Virus record (IMG/VR): IMGVR_UViG_3300022752_000002
Span: 1-64,000 of that record
Length of the DNA: 64,000 nt
Direction: 5' to 3' (one strand)
Origin: a virus
Position numbers and translations under genes: made by a program
Shown: positions 39,295-47,480 of the stretch, one piece after another
Numbering within the stretch: the stretch's first letter is position 1
How the letters are laid out: the number at the start of each line of letters is the position of its first letter
Notes under the pieces: model-generated
What the model saw: only the letters and a program-made list of their open reading frames with translations
Databases searched by the model: none
Told to the model about the DNA's origin: nothing

Positions 39295-40097
39295 TTTAAC
39301 CTACATCCTGCCGGTGCCACAGGAGCAAAAGCCTGACCGGCCCATCTCCCGGAAGTCTTGTCAAAAGCCCGGCTATTTCTCTTGTTTTCCTCATAGATTT
39401 GCCCATTTTGCGTAACGCTGTTTTCGGATGTTGAGGTGGAAGACTCTGTTCCTTCCGAGTTGCTTGATTCTGATCTTATTGTTTCAGATCCATCCTCAGA
39501 ACTGGATGATGAGCCAGAGCCAGATCCTCCAAGTTCTGTTCTTTGATCTGAAGATGAAGAGCCCTCCTCGGATTCCGATGACGTTGTTGTGTTTGAGTTT
39601 TCCTTTCTGCTCGATAGGCCGCCAGAGGAGTCGTTTTGGGAGTTTCCCTCATCCTCTTCATTTGACCTCAGGGATACTCCATTTGACTGGTCTGATGAAG
39701 AGTCCTGCGATGCTTCCAAAGACTCCGAGGAATCAAGGCTTATTGATTCAGATTGCTCGTTTTCAGCAGACGACTCCTGATCGCCAGAATCAGACTCTTC
39801 GGAATCCTCAGATAAATCAAGATCGGTGGACGAGGTTTGCTCAGATGAGCCTCCTCCGGAAACTGATCCAGAAAGACCGCCCCCATCCTTTGTTTCAGTC
39901 GCAACCGAGCTTCGAGAAAGCAATTGATGGCCAGATATTACCATCATTTCAAAATCGATCTTCTCAGGAAGGTCGACCATAATGCCAAGGAGCGGGTTTG
40001 ACTGATTATTATTTCTTGCCGTTGCTATCCCCTGTCGTATCTCAAAAAGAGAATCCCGAAGAAAAAGATCAACCTCAGATAGGGGAACGATGTTCAT
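39285..40097 (-). CDS. Acidic serine-rich protein B
   Basis: 270 aa. The N-terminal 60 residues (PLSEVDLFLRDSLFEIRQG, then VDLPEKIDFE and HQLLSRS) match those of protein A at 40983-41756. Residues 70-235 are low-complexity Ser, Asp, Glu, Gly and Thr. The C-terminus contains SGRWAGQAFAPVAPAGCRLK. Length and charge suggest an extended, disordered virion or surface protein. The low-complexity part resembles protein A in composition, not in exact sequence. Overlaps the spanin start by 10 bases. Confidence 0.7.
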   Translation of the reverse strand: MNIVPLSEVDLFLRDSLFEIRQGIATARNNNQSNPLLGIMVDLPEKIDFEMMVISGHQLLSRSSVATETKDGGGLSGSVSGGGSSEQTSSTDLDLSEDSEESDSGDQESSAENEQSESISLDSSESLEASQDSSSDQSNGVSLRSNEEDEGNSQNDSSGGLSSRKENSNTTTSSESEEGSSSSDQRTELGGSGSGSSSSSEDGSETIRSESSNSEGTESSTSTSENSVTQNGQIYEENKRNSRAFDKTSGRWAGQAFAPVAPAGCRLKCS

Positions 40098-40357
40098 TTA
40101 AAGAATCTTGCAGTGACAATCTGCCAAACTGCCGAGACAACTCCCCCTGCAACTACCCCGACAAGCCAGAGCTTTGTTTTTAGGCTATGCGAATCCTTTT
40201 CAAGGTTAGAGATCCTTTCATCAAACTCATCTAACTTTTCAACATGGAGATGAAGCCAATCGTGGATTTGTATTTGCCGCTGCTCCATTCTGGCAAGCCT
40301 TTCCCCTTGGGTCTGAAGCCTGTCGCGGATGTCGTTTAGTTCTAAATCAATGTTCAC
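40094..40357 (-). CDS. Coiled-coil protein with a C-terminal membrane helix
   Basis: 87 aa: a long N-terminal coiled coil (RDRLQTQGERLARMEQRQIQ), a second helix EKLDEFDERISNLEKDSHSL and a C-terminal transmembrane helix (LWLVGVVAGGVVSAVWQIVT). XhlA-like lysis proteins and other phage membrane anchors have this topology. It sits between two serine-rich genes; a lysis or virion-membrane role is possible. Confidence 0.6.
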   Translation of the reverse strand: MNIDLELNDIRDRLQTQGERLARMEQRQIQIHDWLHLHVEKLDEFDERISNLEKDSHSLKTKLWLVGVVAGGVVSAVWQIVTARFFK

Positions 40358-40986
40358 GGAGCAACATCTCCGGGGAACTGGACAACGATTGGGACGCTAA
40401 ACCTCACCACGCACCCTATGTCATCCTTTTGTGTTTCTGTCCTTGTTGATGTGCCGCTTGAGGATCGTGATGAGCTTGAGGAGCGGGAGGAGCTAGAAGA
40501 CCCCGAGCCGCTCGATGAGCGGGATGTGCTGGAGCTTCTTGTCCCGCTGGAGGATCTGGATCCGCTCGACGATCTTGAGCCCGAGGAGCTTGTTGACCGG
40601 CTACCAGAAGAACTTGTTGAGCTAGATCGGCTTGTGCTTCCGGATCCGCTTGACGAACTGCTATTGCTAGAACTTGCGGAGCCACTTGTGGATCGGCTGG
40701 AGCTTGCTGACCGACTTGATGAATTTGATCCGCTTGTGCTTGAAGAGGCACTTGAAGAATTGCTAGATGAACGACTTCCGCTTCTTGAGGAAGATCCTGA
40801 GTTGCTTGAGCTTGTAGATGTGCTGGAAGATCCTGAGGTTGAAGAGCTCCCGGATGTGGACGATGATCCTGAGCTTGAGGTTGATTGCGAAGAGCTCCCA
40901 GAGCTTGAGTTTGATGAGCTTCCAGATCCGGAGTTAACAGAATTTCCAGTCTGCGAGTTTAGATAATCTGCAAGTGTAAAGCTCAT
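40354..40986 (-). CDS. Basic, extremely serine-rich repeat protein
   Basis: 210 aa. Residues 15-185 are almost entirely Ser with Gly, Thr, Asn and Arg in three-residue patterns (SSG, SST, SSR), positively charged overall. The N-terminus (MSFTLADYLNSQTGN) and C-terminus (GCVVRFSVPIVVQFPGDVAP) are ordinary sequence and may anchor or terminate it. The opposite charge to its acidic neighbours is notable. A frame on the other strand is rich in Glu and Leu only because of the repeats; I reject it as a gene. Confidence 0.7.
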   Translation of the reverse strand: MSFTLADYLNSQTGNSVNSGSGSSSNSSSGSSSQSTSSSGSSSTSGSSSTSGSSSTSTSSSNSGSSSRSGSRSSSNSSSASSSTSGSNSSSRSASSSRSTSGSASSSNSSSSSGSGSTSRSSSTSSSGSRSTSSSGSRSSSGSRSSSGTRSSSTSRSSSGSGSSSSSRSSSSSRSSSGTSTRTETQKDDIGCVVRFSVPIVVQFPGDVAP

Positions 40987-41756
40987 GATGCTTGTTGAAC
41001 TCCTCCTCCAACCTCATCTAGGCGCCAGTAATTACGACTCGTCTGGGTTACAACACACTTGTCGGAACACTCAAATTCAGAAGAAGAGCCACCTGATTTC
41101 TTGCTGTCGACGGATCCTTTTTCGTCCGAGGTTCCGGACCCTGATGTTCTTATTTCACTTTCGTTGCTTGTTCTGTTCTCAAGCGATGAAGAAGAACCGG
41201 AGGTTTCCTCCTCTGATGATTCGCCGTCTGAGTCGTTTGTTGACGATTGTTGTGCTGTGACGTTTGTTGAGTCGTCCTGTTCCGAGGATGACGAAACCTC
41301 TGACGATAATCCTAGGGTGCTAGAAACCTCTTCAGAGGTGGATAATTTCTCATCCAGACTTGACGAGGCATCTGTTTCTTCTTTTCCAGATTCATCAGCC
41401 TCAAGCGAATCATTGGAACTTCCGGAAGCGGATGAAAAGACCTCATTGTCAGCCTGCTCAGACAAGGATTCGCTGTCTTGCTGATTTAGCTCAGACGAAA
41501 TATCCGATTCAACCTCAAGCGAAATCTCTAGCTCACCCTCCGATTGCGAATCCTCAAGGGTTGAGATTCTGTCAAGTTGCTGATGATACTTCACTAAATT
41601 AATCTCAAAATCAATCCTTTCTGGAAGATCGCACATAACTCCTGTTGAGAAATCCAACGTATTTTGCATGCGTGAAAGGGAAACGCCGCGACGTATCTTT
41701 GTCAGAACGTCTGTAATCAAGCCCGAGGTCTGGCTAAGGGGTGCAATTGTTGCCAT
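40983..41756 (-). CDS. Acidic serine-rich protein A
   Basis: 257 aa. N-terminal domain PLSQTSGLITDVLTKIRRG, then CDLPERIDFEINLVKYHQQL, homologous to that of protein B (39285-40097). From about residue 70 to 225 it is Ser/Glu/Asp-rich low complexity, followed by ECSDKCVV (possible Cys pair) and a distinct tail RNYWRLDEVGGG. Directly after the 289-aa adaptor gene, so likely late and virion-associated. Confidence 0.7.
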   Translation of the reverse strand: MATIAPLSQTSGLITDVLTKIRRGVSLSRMQNTLDFSTGVMCDLPERIDFEINLVKYHQQLDRISTLEDSQSEGELEISLEVESDISSELNQQDSESLSEQADNEVFSSASGSSNDSLEADESGKEETDASSSLDEKLSTSEEVSSTLGLSSEVSSSSEQDDSTNVTAQQSSTNDSDGESSEEETSGSSSSLENRTSNESEIRTSGSGTSDEKGSVDSKKSGGSSSEFECSDKCVVTQTSRNYWRLDEVGGGVQQAS

Positions 41757-41758
41757 GA

Positions 41759-42628
41759 TTAATATCCCGAGGGCGTTAAAACCCTGCTCATGTTTGGGCC
41801 TGACGGCTCATGATAGGTTCTTAGGTATGCCTCGGTCTCCTTTCCCTTTAGTAGCGCTGATGCCCTGTCAATCGAGGGATTCCATACAGTCGTTTGCGCT
41901 AATTCGGCGGCAATCAAGGGCACGACAAAGGCTTCAACATCAAGGTTGTTCACGTATAGTGAAAAAGCCGAGGACATCGACAAAATGGTGAACTGTTGTG
42001 GCTCAAGGCTTGCTGAAAATCTCAAAGTCGATGGCTGGGTTGGGAACGGATAAATCCGTATCAAACCCCTCACAGCTCCACCGACAACATCTCCCAGATT
42101 CTCGATTGAATAGAACTGTGGGGTGTTTGACGTTTTCGGAATAACCACCTCATCCTCAACTATTGGAACCTCTGAAATGTAGTCCAGCCGGTGCTGTTCA
42201 TTAAAAATGACTGATCCTTCAATTCTTCTTATTGGGGAATACATCGGGACAGCGTCATCGTAGATAACACCCGGGTAAACACCTGTTTGCCCCGGCCATG
42301 GCTCTCTCATGTTGGATCCAATAGCAAGTGGGCACTTTCTTCCGGAAACATAAAGAGTGTCGCCAATGTCGTCATCCTGAAGGTCATTTACGCCTGAAAA
42401 GGCGGACGACCCCTGTGTCAGTGAAATGGATTGATAATTTCTTGGTGGCTTTAAAAAGTATGTTACAGGAGTGGTTTTTCTTCCGCTCGGGGCATTCAAA
42501 TAGTATTTGGACATTCCGGCATTCATTGCCCCAACAACAACGGCGGCCTGATCGGCCGGGACACTGGCAGGGTCTTGGGCAAGCGCTGTAAAAGAAAGGG
42601 CTCTTTGGGCCAATTGAAGGGTTGTCAT
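41759..42628 (-). CDS. Probable head-tail or tail adaptor protein
   Basis: 289 aa, MTTLQLAQRALSFTALAQDP at the start. Beta-rich body with RIYPFPTQPSTLRF, and a C-terminal region LIAAELAQTTVWNPSIDRAS typical of tail-tube or connector components of short-tailed phages. It overlaps the 223-aa gene upstream by 4 bases; the two resemble each other in layout and probably form adjoining connector rings. Confidence 0.65.
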   Translation of the reverse strand: MTTLQLAQRALSFTALAQDPASVPADQAAVVVGAMNAGMSKYYLNAPSGRKTTPVTYFLKPPRNYQSISLTQGSSAFSGVNDLQDDDIGDTLYVSGRKCPLAIGSNMREPWPGQTGVYPGVIYDDAVPMYSPIRRIEGSVIFNEQHRLDYISEVPIVEDEVVIPKTSNTPQFYSIENLGDVVGGAVRGLIRIYPFPTQPSTLRFSASLEPQQFTILSMSSAFSLYVNNLDVEAFVVPLIAAELAQTTVWNPSIDRASALLKGKETEAYLRTYHEPSGPNMSRVLTPSGY

Positions 42629-43296
42629 GCCGCCTCCGAAAGTGTTTGCAGGGCCCTGTCATACTCGGCCTTGAGAAGCGGTTCCCGCTGTTTTGTTTTG
42701 TCGGCAAAAAACAATGAAGAGCAAACGAGGTATCTGGCAATAGGCAGAAGAAGAGTTTCCGCATAGTTGTGGGGTATGGGTATTTGCGTTTGCGCCGTGT
42801 AGTCTGACAGCGAGTAAGATGGGGCTCGAAGGGAAACCTCGAGTGAAATCTGAGTGTTTACGACTGGCACAGGCACAACAAATATTGAAAGGGAGGTGGC
42901 ATCTGGAGCCGTTCCTCGATTTTGGTCTATGAAGTAAGCATGAGGAGGCGCTCCCTGAAGTGCCGTGATGCTTCCGGCATAGATGCCCGAATAGTTGTCA
43001 TACTCGCCACGAGTGCGGATCGGCCTTAACAACATTCCGTCAGAAACTCTTTTTACAGGCCCAAGAACGGACTGGATTGAATCACTTAGCCCAACTGATT
43101 TGTTGTTGGATGGAATTGTCACAAGCTCCTCGCTGCGGGTGTAATAATCCAAAAGCCTGTGGCCCTTCGTCCAAAGCAACTGCATAGCCGAGTTTAGGTC
43201 GTTAAATATTCTTCGCCGCATGATGTCTGGAGCAGAGGCATTGTTCGGGATGCCGAACACCTCGTACATGGAGTCGATGGCCTCGTTAACCTTCAT
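42625..43296 (-). CDS. Probable head-tail connector/tail adaptor protein
   Basis: 223 aa. The N-terminal helix region (MKVNEAIDSMYEVFG, DIMRRRIFNDLNSAMQLLWT) followed by a beta domain and a C-terminal helix with YAETLLLPIARYLVCSSLFF is the layout of connector proteins such as gp4/gp6-type adaptors. Position just after the capsid gene and the IDP-like small protein supports this. A direct homologue was not recognised. Confidence 0.65.
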   Translation of the reverse strand: MKVNEAIDSMYEVFGIPNNASAPDIMRRRIFNDLNSAMQLLWTKGHRLLDYYTRSEELVTIPSNNKSVGLSDSIQSVLGPVKRVSDGMLLRPIRTRGEYDNYSGIYAGSITALQGAPPHAYFIDQNRGTAPDATSLSIFVVPVPVVNTQISLEVSLRAPSYSLSDYTAQTQIPIPHNYAETLLLPIARYLVCSSLFFADKTKQREPLLKAEYDRALQTLSEAA

Positions 43297-43685
43297 GGGT
43301 TTTTGCGTGGCCGGCCCCGTTTTTTCGGCTTTTCTGCCCTATCATCAATCCTATTGCTGTCTTTGTCTTGAAAATCGGATGGATCCCGGGAGAACACTTT
43401 TTCGGCCGTCATATAGGCCTCAATAGCCGGAAGGTGGGATCCTTTGGTTTCTGTTTCTTGGATCGGATCCCGCAGGATCCTTACAATCGGTATGTAGATT
43501 TTATTGGGAACCGATAGGATGGCTTCCAAGTCGGCAGAGTCCTCTGGCCCAAGCTCGCCTCTGTCCCAAAGATGAGCCCTGTGAATAGGCGAATACACAA
43601 AGGTTCTATTGGCGCCCTTGGCGTCCTGAATCTTGAGGAATGGCAAATGAGCCGATCCCCCGTTGATAATGCAAATGGCCCTCAT
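43293..43685 (-). CDS. Unknown protein, capsid-adjacent
   Basis: 130 aa from MRAICIINGGSAHLPFLKI, with a beta-rich first half and a Lys/Arg-rich C-terminus (EKPKKRGRPRKNP), an AT-hook-like RGRPRK motif. Preceded by the hairpin at 43698-43725. Its MRAI opening recalls the DUF3846-type proteins, but the rest differs. Could be a head-decoration or DNA-binding virion protein. Confidence 0.6.
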   Translation of the reverse strand: MRAICIINGGSAHLPFLKIQDAKGANRTFVYSPIHRAHLWDRGELGPEDSADLEAILSVPNKIYIPIVRILRDPIQETETKGSHLPAIEAYMTAEKVFSRDPSDFQDKDSNRIDDRAEKPKKRGRPRKNP

Positions 43686-43697
43686 GAAAGAAGGAAA

Positions 43698-43725
43698 GGG
43701 CAGGGGAGGTTTCCCTCCCCCGCCC
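43698..43725 (-). terminator. Strong hairpin after the capsid gene
   Basis: On the minus strand, a 12-bp stem (GGGCGGGGGAGG pairing with CCTCCCCTGCCC, one G-T pair) with a GAAA loop, followed by TTTCCTTCTTTC. It lies between the capsid stop and the next gene, so it may end or reduce transcription downstream of the abundant capsid gene, or protect its mRNA end. Confidence 0.7.
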
Positions 43726-43738
43726 ATTCCAAGGTCAT

Positions 43739-45268
43739 TTAGGCAATGACCGGCAGGGTCAGGCCTGCGTAGTTCACCGCGTGGGTCAGCACCAAGTAAT
43801 TGGGCTGTTCGCCGTCGGGGCGGACATACGGGCTCTGGCCGAAGATCGACGTAATGTAGGTCTTACGCACGAATTCGCCGTCGTGGTTCTCTTCCGAACG
43901 CTCGCCGTCGAGGGAACCGTAACCGCGCACGGCGGCCATGGCACCCAGAACGAGGGAGCGACCAATCGCAACACCGCTGGCATTGCACTCAATGATGAGC
44001 GAGCCAACAGGGAAGCTGTTGGTGATTTTATCGGAGTGGAACGGATCGGTTGCGGCAGTCGTGACGACAGCCGAGCCGTAGGCAGTGTTCCAATCGGCGG
44101 CCGTCAGGCGACGGAAAGCACCGCTCGCGTCCGAGGTTCCGGAGGCGATGAGGGTGCGATCCAGCGTGAGGGTCGTGCCGTTGTTCGCGCTGTAATGGAA
44201 GATGTTGTACTTCCCGTTGGTCGGGTTGACCAAGAGCACGAAGCCGTCAGCCTGCTCGGAAGCTCCGAAGCCAGCGCCAGTCGACAGGGAATCCCCTTCA
44301 ATGAACTTATAGGCATAGCCCGAGAAGAGCTTGAAGTAGGGAGCCTTGCCGGCAGCGGAGGCCGCGCCGCCACCCTGAAGGGTGATGGCCGAGGTTCCGG
44401 TGGCCGTGTTGACCGCATTGCCAGCGGAGGCCTTGGCGTTCAGCGGGGAGCCGATTGCGCCGAAACCGTCGTGGTCGGTCGGGTTGAACTGGCGGATGGC
44501 GTGACCATCAAGATCAACAAATCCACCGGTGAACTGAACGCCATTGTAGCCTTCAGCGGCGGCGGCGGCCTGCACGGCGGCGAGGTACTTGGACTCGCTT
44601 TTGAGCGAGAGCAAACCTTCACCTGTGGAAACCACCACGTAGCGGTTGATTTTGTTCTTGTTGATCGTCGCAACCGTGGCCGGACGCGCACCGCGAGTGC
44701 GGAGCTGCTGGCCGGCGGCGATGATGCCATCATAGCTGACAACGTCGGAGGAACGCAGGGCGTTCACGCCGGACTTGTTGTTGGCGTAGATGTAATTCTT
44801 GCTCCTGCCTTTGTGCAGGAACATCTTCATCAGCTTTTCGGTTTTGATGCGGCCGAGCCAGTTGCCAAGCATCACGGGGACGTTGGACTTCAGCTCGGAA
44901 GCCAGTGCCGTCTTTTCCTCGAGCCGGCGGTTGTAGGAAACCGCATGCCGAAGGAAGTCAACGGTCAGGTTGTACGCGCCAACGCGGAAATCTTCCGTGT
45001 TGTCGTTGACCAGCGTGTCGCCGGTGACGCCCTCTCCGTAGAGCTGGGCCATCGTGCGGAACGTGATCTTGGATCCGGCACCACGACTCAGGTCGCGGAG
45101 GGACATAACAGGGTAGCTCTCAGTCGGCCCTTCGAACTGGTTGAAGAAGTTCTCAGCGGCTTCGGAGAGTTGTACCCCCTTCTTCCAAAGCTCGGGAAGA
45201 AACGAGGACGCCTGACTGGTAAAGTCAGTCGTCGCATTGTTGGTAGGGATATTAAGAGCAACGCTCAT
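43739..45268 (-). CDS. Major capsid protein, N4 gp56-type
   Basis: 509 aa. It has the N4-gp56 family opening: MSVALNIPTNNATTDFTSQA, a SSFLPELWKKGVQLSEAAEN segment, GAGSKITFRTM and YGEGVTGDTL. The inserted Ala/Gly-rich, Thr-rich region at about 280-410 may form an insertion or surface domain. Assembles the HK97-fold head shell. Excellent ribosome site AAAGGAGG at 5-8 bases from ATG, consistent with high expression. GC content is higher than in neighbouring late genes. Confidence 0.88.
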   Translation of the reverse strand: MSVALNIPTNNATTDFTSQASSFLPELWKKGVQLSEAAENFFNQFEGPTESYPVMSLRDLSRGAGSKITFRTMAQLYGEGVTGDTLVNDNTEDFRVGAYNLTVDFLRHAVSYNRRLEEKTALASELKSNVPVMLGNWLGRIKTEKLMKMFLHKGRSKNYIYANNKSGVNALRSSDVVSYDGIIAAGQQLRTRGARPATVATINKNKINRYVVVSTGEGLLSLKSESKYLAAVQAAAAAEGYNGVQFTGGFVDLDGHAIRQFNPTDHDGFGAIGSPLNAKASAGNAVNTATGTSAITLQGGGAASAAGKAPYFKLFSGYAYKFIEGDSLSTGAGFGASEQADGFVLLVNPTNGKYNIFHYSANNGTTLTLDRTLIASGTSDASGAFRRLTAADWNTAYGSAVVTTAATDPFHSDKITNSFPVGSLIIECNASGVAIGRSLVLGAMAAVRGYGSLDGERSEENHDGEFVRKTYITSIFGQSPYVRPDGEQPNYLVLTHAVNYAGLTLPVIA

Positions 45269-45293
45269 TTATCGCCTCCTTTCAATTTATGCC

Positions 45294-46349
45294 TCAGAGC
45301 TTGGCCATGAGTTCGCGGAATTGGTCCACGTCCTCAATCTTGGACAAGACATCCGAAGCGTTGATGGGTTGGGGTGTGTTGGTGCGAGCGTTACCGCTTG
45401 CGGGTTGGATGGTGGGACTGCGCCGGGCGGTGCTTGACGGGGGCGTCGTAGCAACCGGTTTGGGGGCAGGGGTAGCCTTTGGGGCCTTCGGATTCCTTGG
45501 GGCGATCCCAAGCTCGTTGGCGGCCATTTGGGCCAGCTTAAACGGCATATTGGGGTCGCTGATGATCGGATTCCCGGAGTCCTGAAGGACATCGAAAATC
45601 TCGAACATTTTCTTGGTCAGCGCGGAATCCTTGTTGGCCGTGTCAGGATAGAACTCAACAGCCTTTTGCTTGGCTGAACTGAGGGTTTCCTGACGGGCGA
45701 CCTTCTCGGCTTCCTCCCGCTGAATGGCGATCCTTTCGGCCTTGCGAAACTCCTTTTGGAGTCCGGCAATCTCAAGCTCAAGCTGGGCGGCCTTGTCAAA
45801 TTCAAGGTTCTTGATGGCATCGGCCTTTTCCTTGGCCTTGGCATCAAGCGTTCCTTCGATTTTGGCAAGATCCGGCACCTCTTGGGCCTGTTCCGCCTGT
45901 TCCTTGCCCTTGGCCATTTCGATGGCCTGCTCAAGGCTGAGGTCGGGGTTGCGGGCCCTGATTTGCAGGGCTTTGCGCTCGACCTCCGACCAACTTCCAA
46001 TCCGTATGCGCTCAGGGAGCGTTTCCGGGTCGGGGGCAGGGGTCTCCTCGGCTTTGGGCTCTTCTTTGGCTTCCTCGTCCTTTGGCTCCTCTTTTGCCTC
46101 TTCAGCCTTTGCCGGTTCTTGGGCTTGCGCCGCTTCTTCCGGCTGTTCGGCGGGGGTTTCTGGTTGCGGATTGTCTTTCGCAACCGGTTCCGCCGGTTTG
46201 GCTTCGATGGCCTTGGGGTCCAAAGACTGGATAAGCTCGTGGTACGCGCGCTCGTCAAGCGCCGCCACGTCCACAGTCTTGTTTTGCGTTTCGTTAGAAA
46301 CGCCCGTCTGAGTAGTGTTCTCGGCTTGCGCCGGAGTATTTTCGCTCAT
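45294..46349 (-). CDS. Capsid scaffolding-like protein
   Basis: 351 aa. The acidic Pro/Glu/Ala-rich segment (about 45-115) with EEAKEEPKDEE repeats, a helical coiled-coil region (about 150-235; KAEKKV-type pattern LELEIAGLQKEFRKAERIAI) and a short helical C-terminus DQFRELMAKL match typical scaffolds placed immediately upstream of the capsid gene. It guides head assembly and leaves before packaging. A hairpin (46351-46394) abuts its start. Confidence 0.75.
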   Translation of the reverse strand: MSENTPAQAENTTQTGVSNETQNKTVDVAALDERAYHELIQSLDPKAIEAKPAEPVAKDNPQPETPAEQPEEAAQAQEPAKAEEAKEEPKDEEAKEEPKAEETPAPDPETLPERIRIGSWSEVERKALQIRARNPDLSLEQAIEMAKGKEQAEQAQEVPDLAKIEGTLDAKAKEKADAIKNLEFDKAAQLELEIAGLQKEFRKAERIAIQREEAEKVARQETLSSAKQKAVEFYPDTANKDSALTKKMFEIFDVLQDSGNPIISDPNMPFKLAQMAANELGIAPRNPKAPKATPAPKPVATTPPSSTARRSPTIQPASGNARTNTPQPINASDVLSKIEDVDQFRELMAKL

Positions 46350-46350
46350 A

Positions 46351-46394
46351 CATATTCTTTTGGGCTACATGGGGTAGCTCGCAAAAAGAATATG
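46351..46394 (-). promoter_or_regulatory. Hairpin abutting the scaffold start codon
   Basis: An 11-bp perfect inverted repeat (CATATTCTTTT / AAAAGAATATG) encloses a second 5-bp stem GCTAC/GTAGC. The outer arm ends one base before the ATG at 46349. In mRNA it would enclose the region where a ribosome site is expected; no other Shine-Dalgarno is seen. Could be an RNase III-type processing site or a translation switch. Confidence 0.7.
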
Positions 46395-46406
46395 CCCTTG
46401 CGACGC

Positions 46407-47471
46407 TTAGAGTTTTCTCTCTTTAAGGGTCCAATTGATATCCAAATCCAGCCTCCCCTCGTATCCGGTGGTATTCCAAGTTGTTCCGGCTGGTATTTCA
46501 ACATCATCAACAGTTATTTTTGTTTTTGTTGAATGTTTTTTGTAGGACCCCCTATTGGGTTTATCTTTTGGATGATCCCCCTCCCAACCTGATGAGGGGT
46601 ATGCACCCGAGAGAAGGATGTTTGGGTAAACTTGTTTCTCAATAGGATCATACCAAGATGTTCCAAAAGAAATTTGGGCATAAGTATAAAACTTGACTGA
46701 ATAATTTGAGAAATAGCACCGAATCGGGGCCTTATATGTTGTGTTATTTGGTCCAGAGCAATCCGTTGTTCCGCAAGTTGTGACTGAATAAAAGCGCGAA
46801 TCAGCGTTGCTGCTACCGGGATTGATGTCAGCCGGAACAGGTGGCTGTTGGTCGCACGAAACGGAAACAGCAAGATCGTCTGTTCTTTTATATCGTGTTT
46901 GAAACCATCCTCTAGCTCCGTTTCCTAGGCAAACATTGTAACGTAATTTTTCCAAATCAGCATTTGGACGTTTCCCATAAATTGTGGGTGTGGTATTAAA
47001 GTTGGGGCAGGGCACTTCCTCGTAGGTAGGCACGGGAGTGGTTTCGTCGCTTTTTGGGCATTTGTTTATTCTCTCGATGTAGCCGGTGCTATTTGTGTCA
47101 AAGGAGCCGTTGGTTTGCTGTATGAACAACAACTCTGTTGACACGTGCGCCGTCTTCATTGCCCTATTACAACAGCTACAGCCGTTGCAATCACCGCAAT
47201 CTGGCTTCATTGGGCAGTCCTTTGGCTCGTCGGATGCAGTTTTAAGCCTGTAATAACCAGACATTTTTATCTGAACCTCCCAAATTCCATTTAGCCATCT
47301 AAAATACCTATTAAGGCCTATTTTTACTCTGTTTCTTGCGTCCCAGAGCTCTTGGGACATTTCGTCCGGCTTCTTTTCTGGCTTAAGCTCGAATGGGCAG
47401 TTTAGCTGCGCATTGCCACTATAATCGTAGCTGAAATTCCCATCGGTATTCCAATAAAGAGAGGGAGGCAT
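46407..47471 (-). CDS. Cys-rich structural protein, unknown
   Basis: 354 aa, with about 20 Cys residues, including a cluster MKPDCGDCNGCSCCNRAMKT near residues 88-107 and paired Cys later (VTTCGTTDC). Aromatic- and Asn-rich, likely beta-structured. Located between the Ig-like proteins and scaffold; probably a virion surface or tail protein. The Cys-rich knot is unusual for phage proteins. No family recognised. Confidence 0.6.
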   Translation of the reverse strand: MPPSLYWNTDGNFSYDYSGNAQLNCPFELKPEKKPDEMSQELWDARNRVKIGLNRYFRWLNGIWEVQIKMSGYYRLKTASDEPKDCPMKPDCGDCNGCSCCNRAMKTAHVSTELLFIQQTNGSFDTNSTGYIERINKCPKSDETTPVPTYEEVPCPNFNTTPTIYGKRPNADLEKLRYNVCLGNGARGWFQTRYKRTDDLAVSVSCDQQPPVPADINPGSSNADSRFYSVTTCGTTDCSGPNNTTYKAPIRCYFSNYSVKFYTYAQISFGTSWYDPIEKQVYPNILLSGAYPSSGWEGDHPKDKPNRGSYKKHSTKTKITVDDVEIPAGTTWNTTGYEGRLDLDINWTLKERKL

Positions 47472-47480
47472 CGCTGTCCA

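Noticed and set aside
40418-40966. 182-codon Glu/Leu-rich plus-strand frame
   Set aside because: It is the antisense of the serine-repeat gene; the repeat codons read as GAG, CTT and GAT on the other strand.
43781-45310. 509-codon open frame on the plus strand opposite the capsid gene
   Set aside because: It mirrors the capsid gene almost exactly. Composition and lack of a ribosome site show that it results from the capsid gene's high GC third positions.
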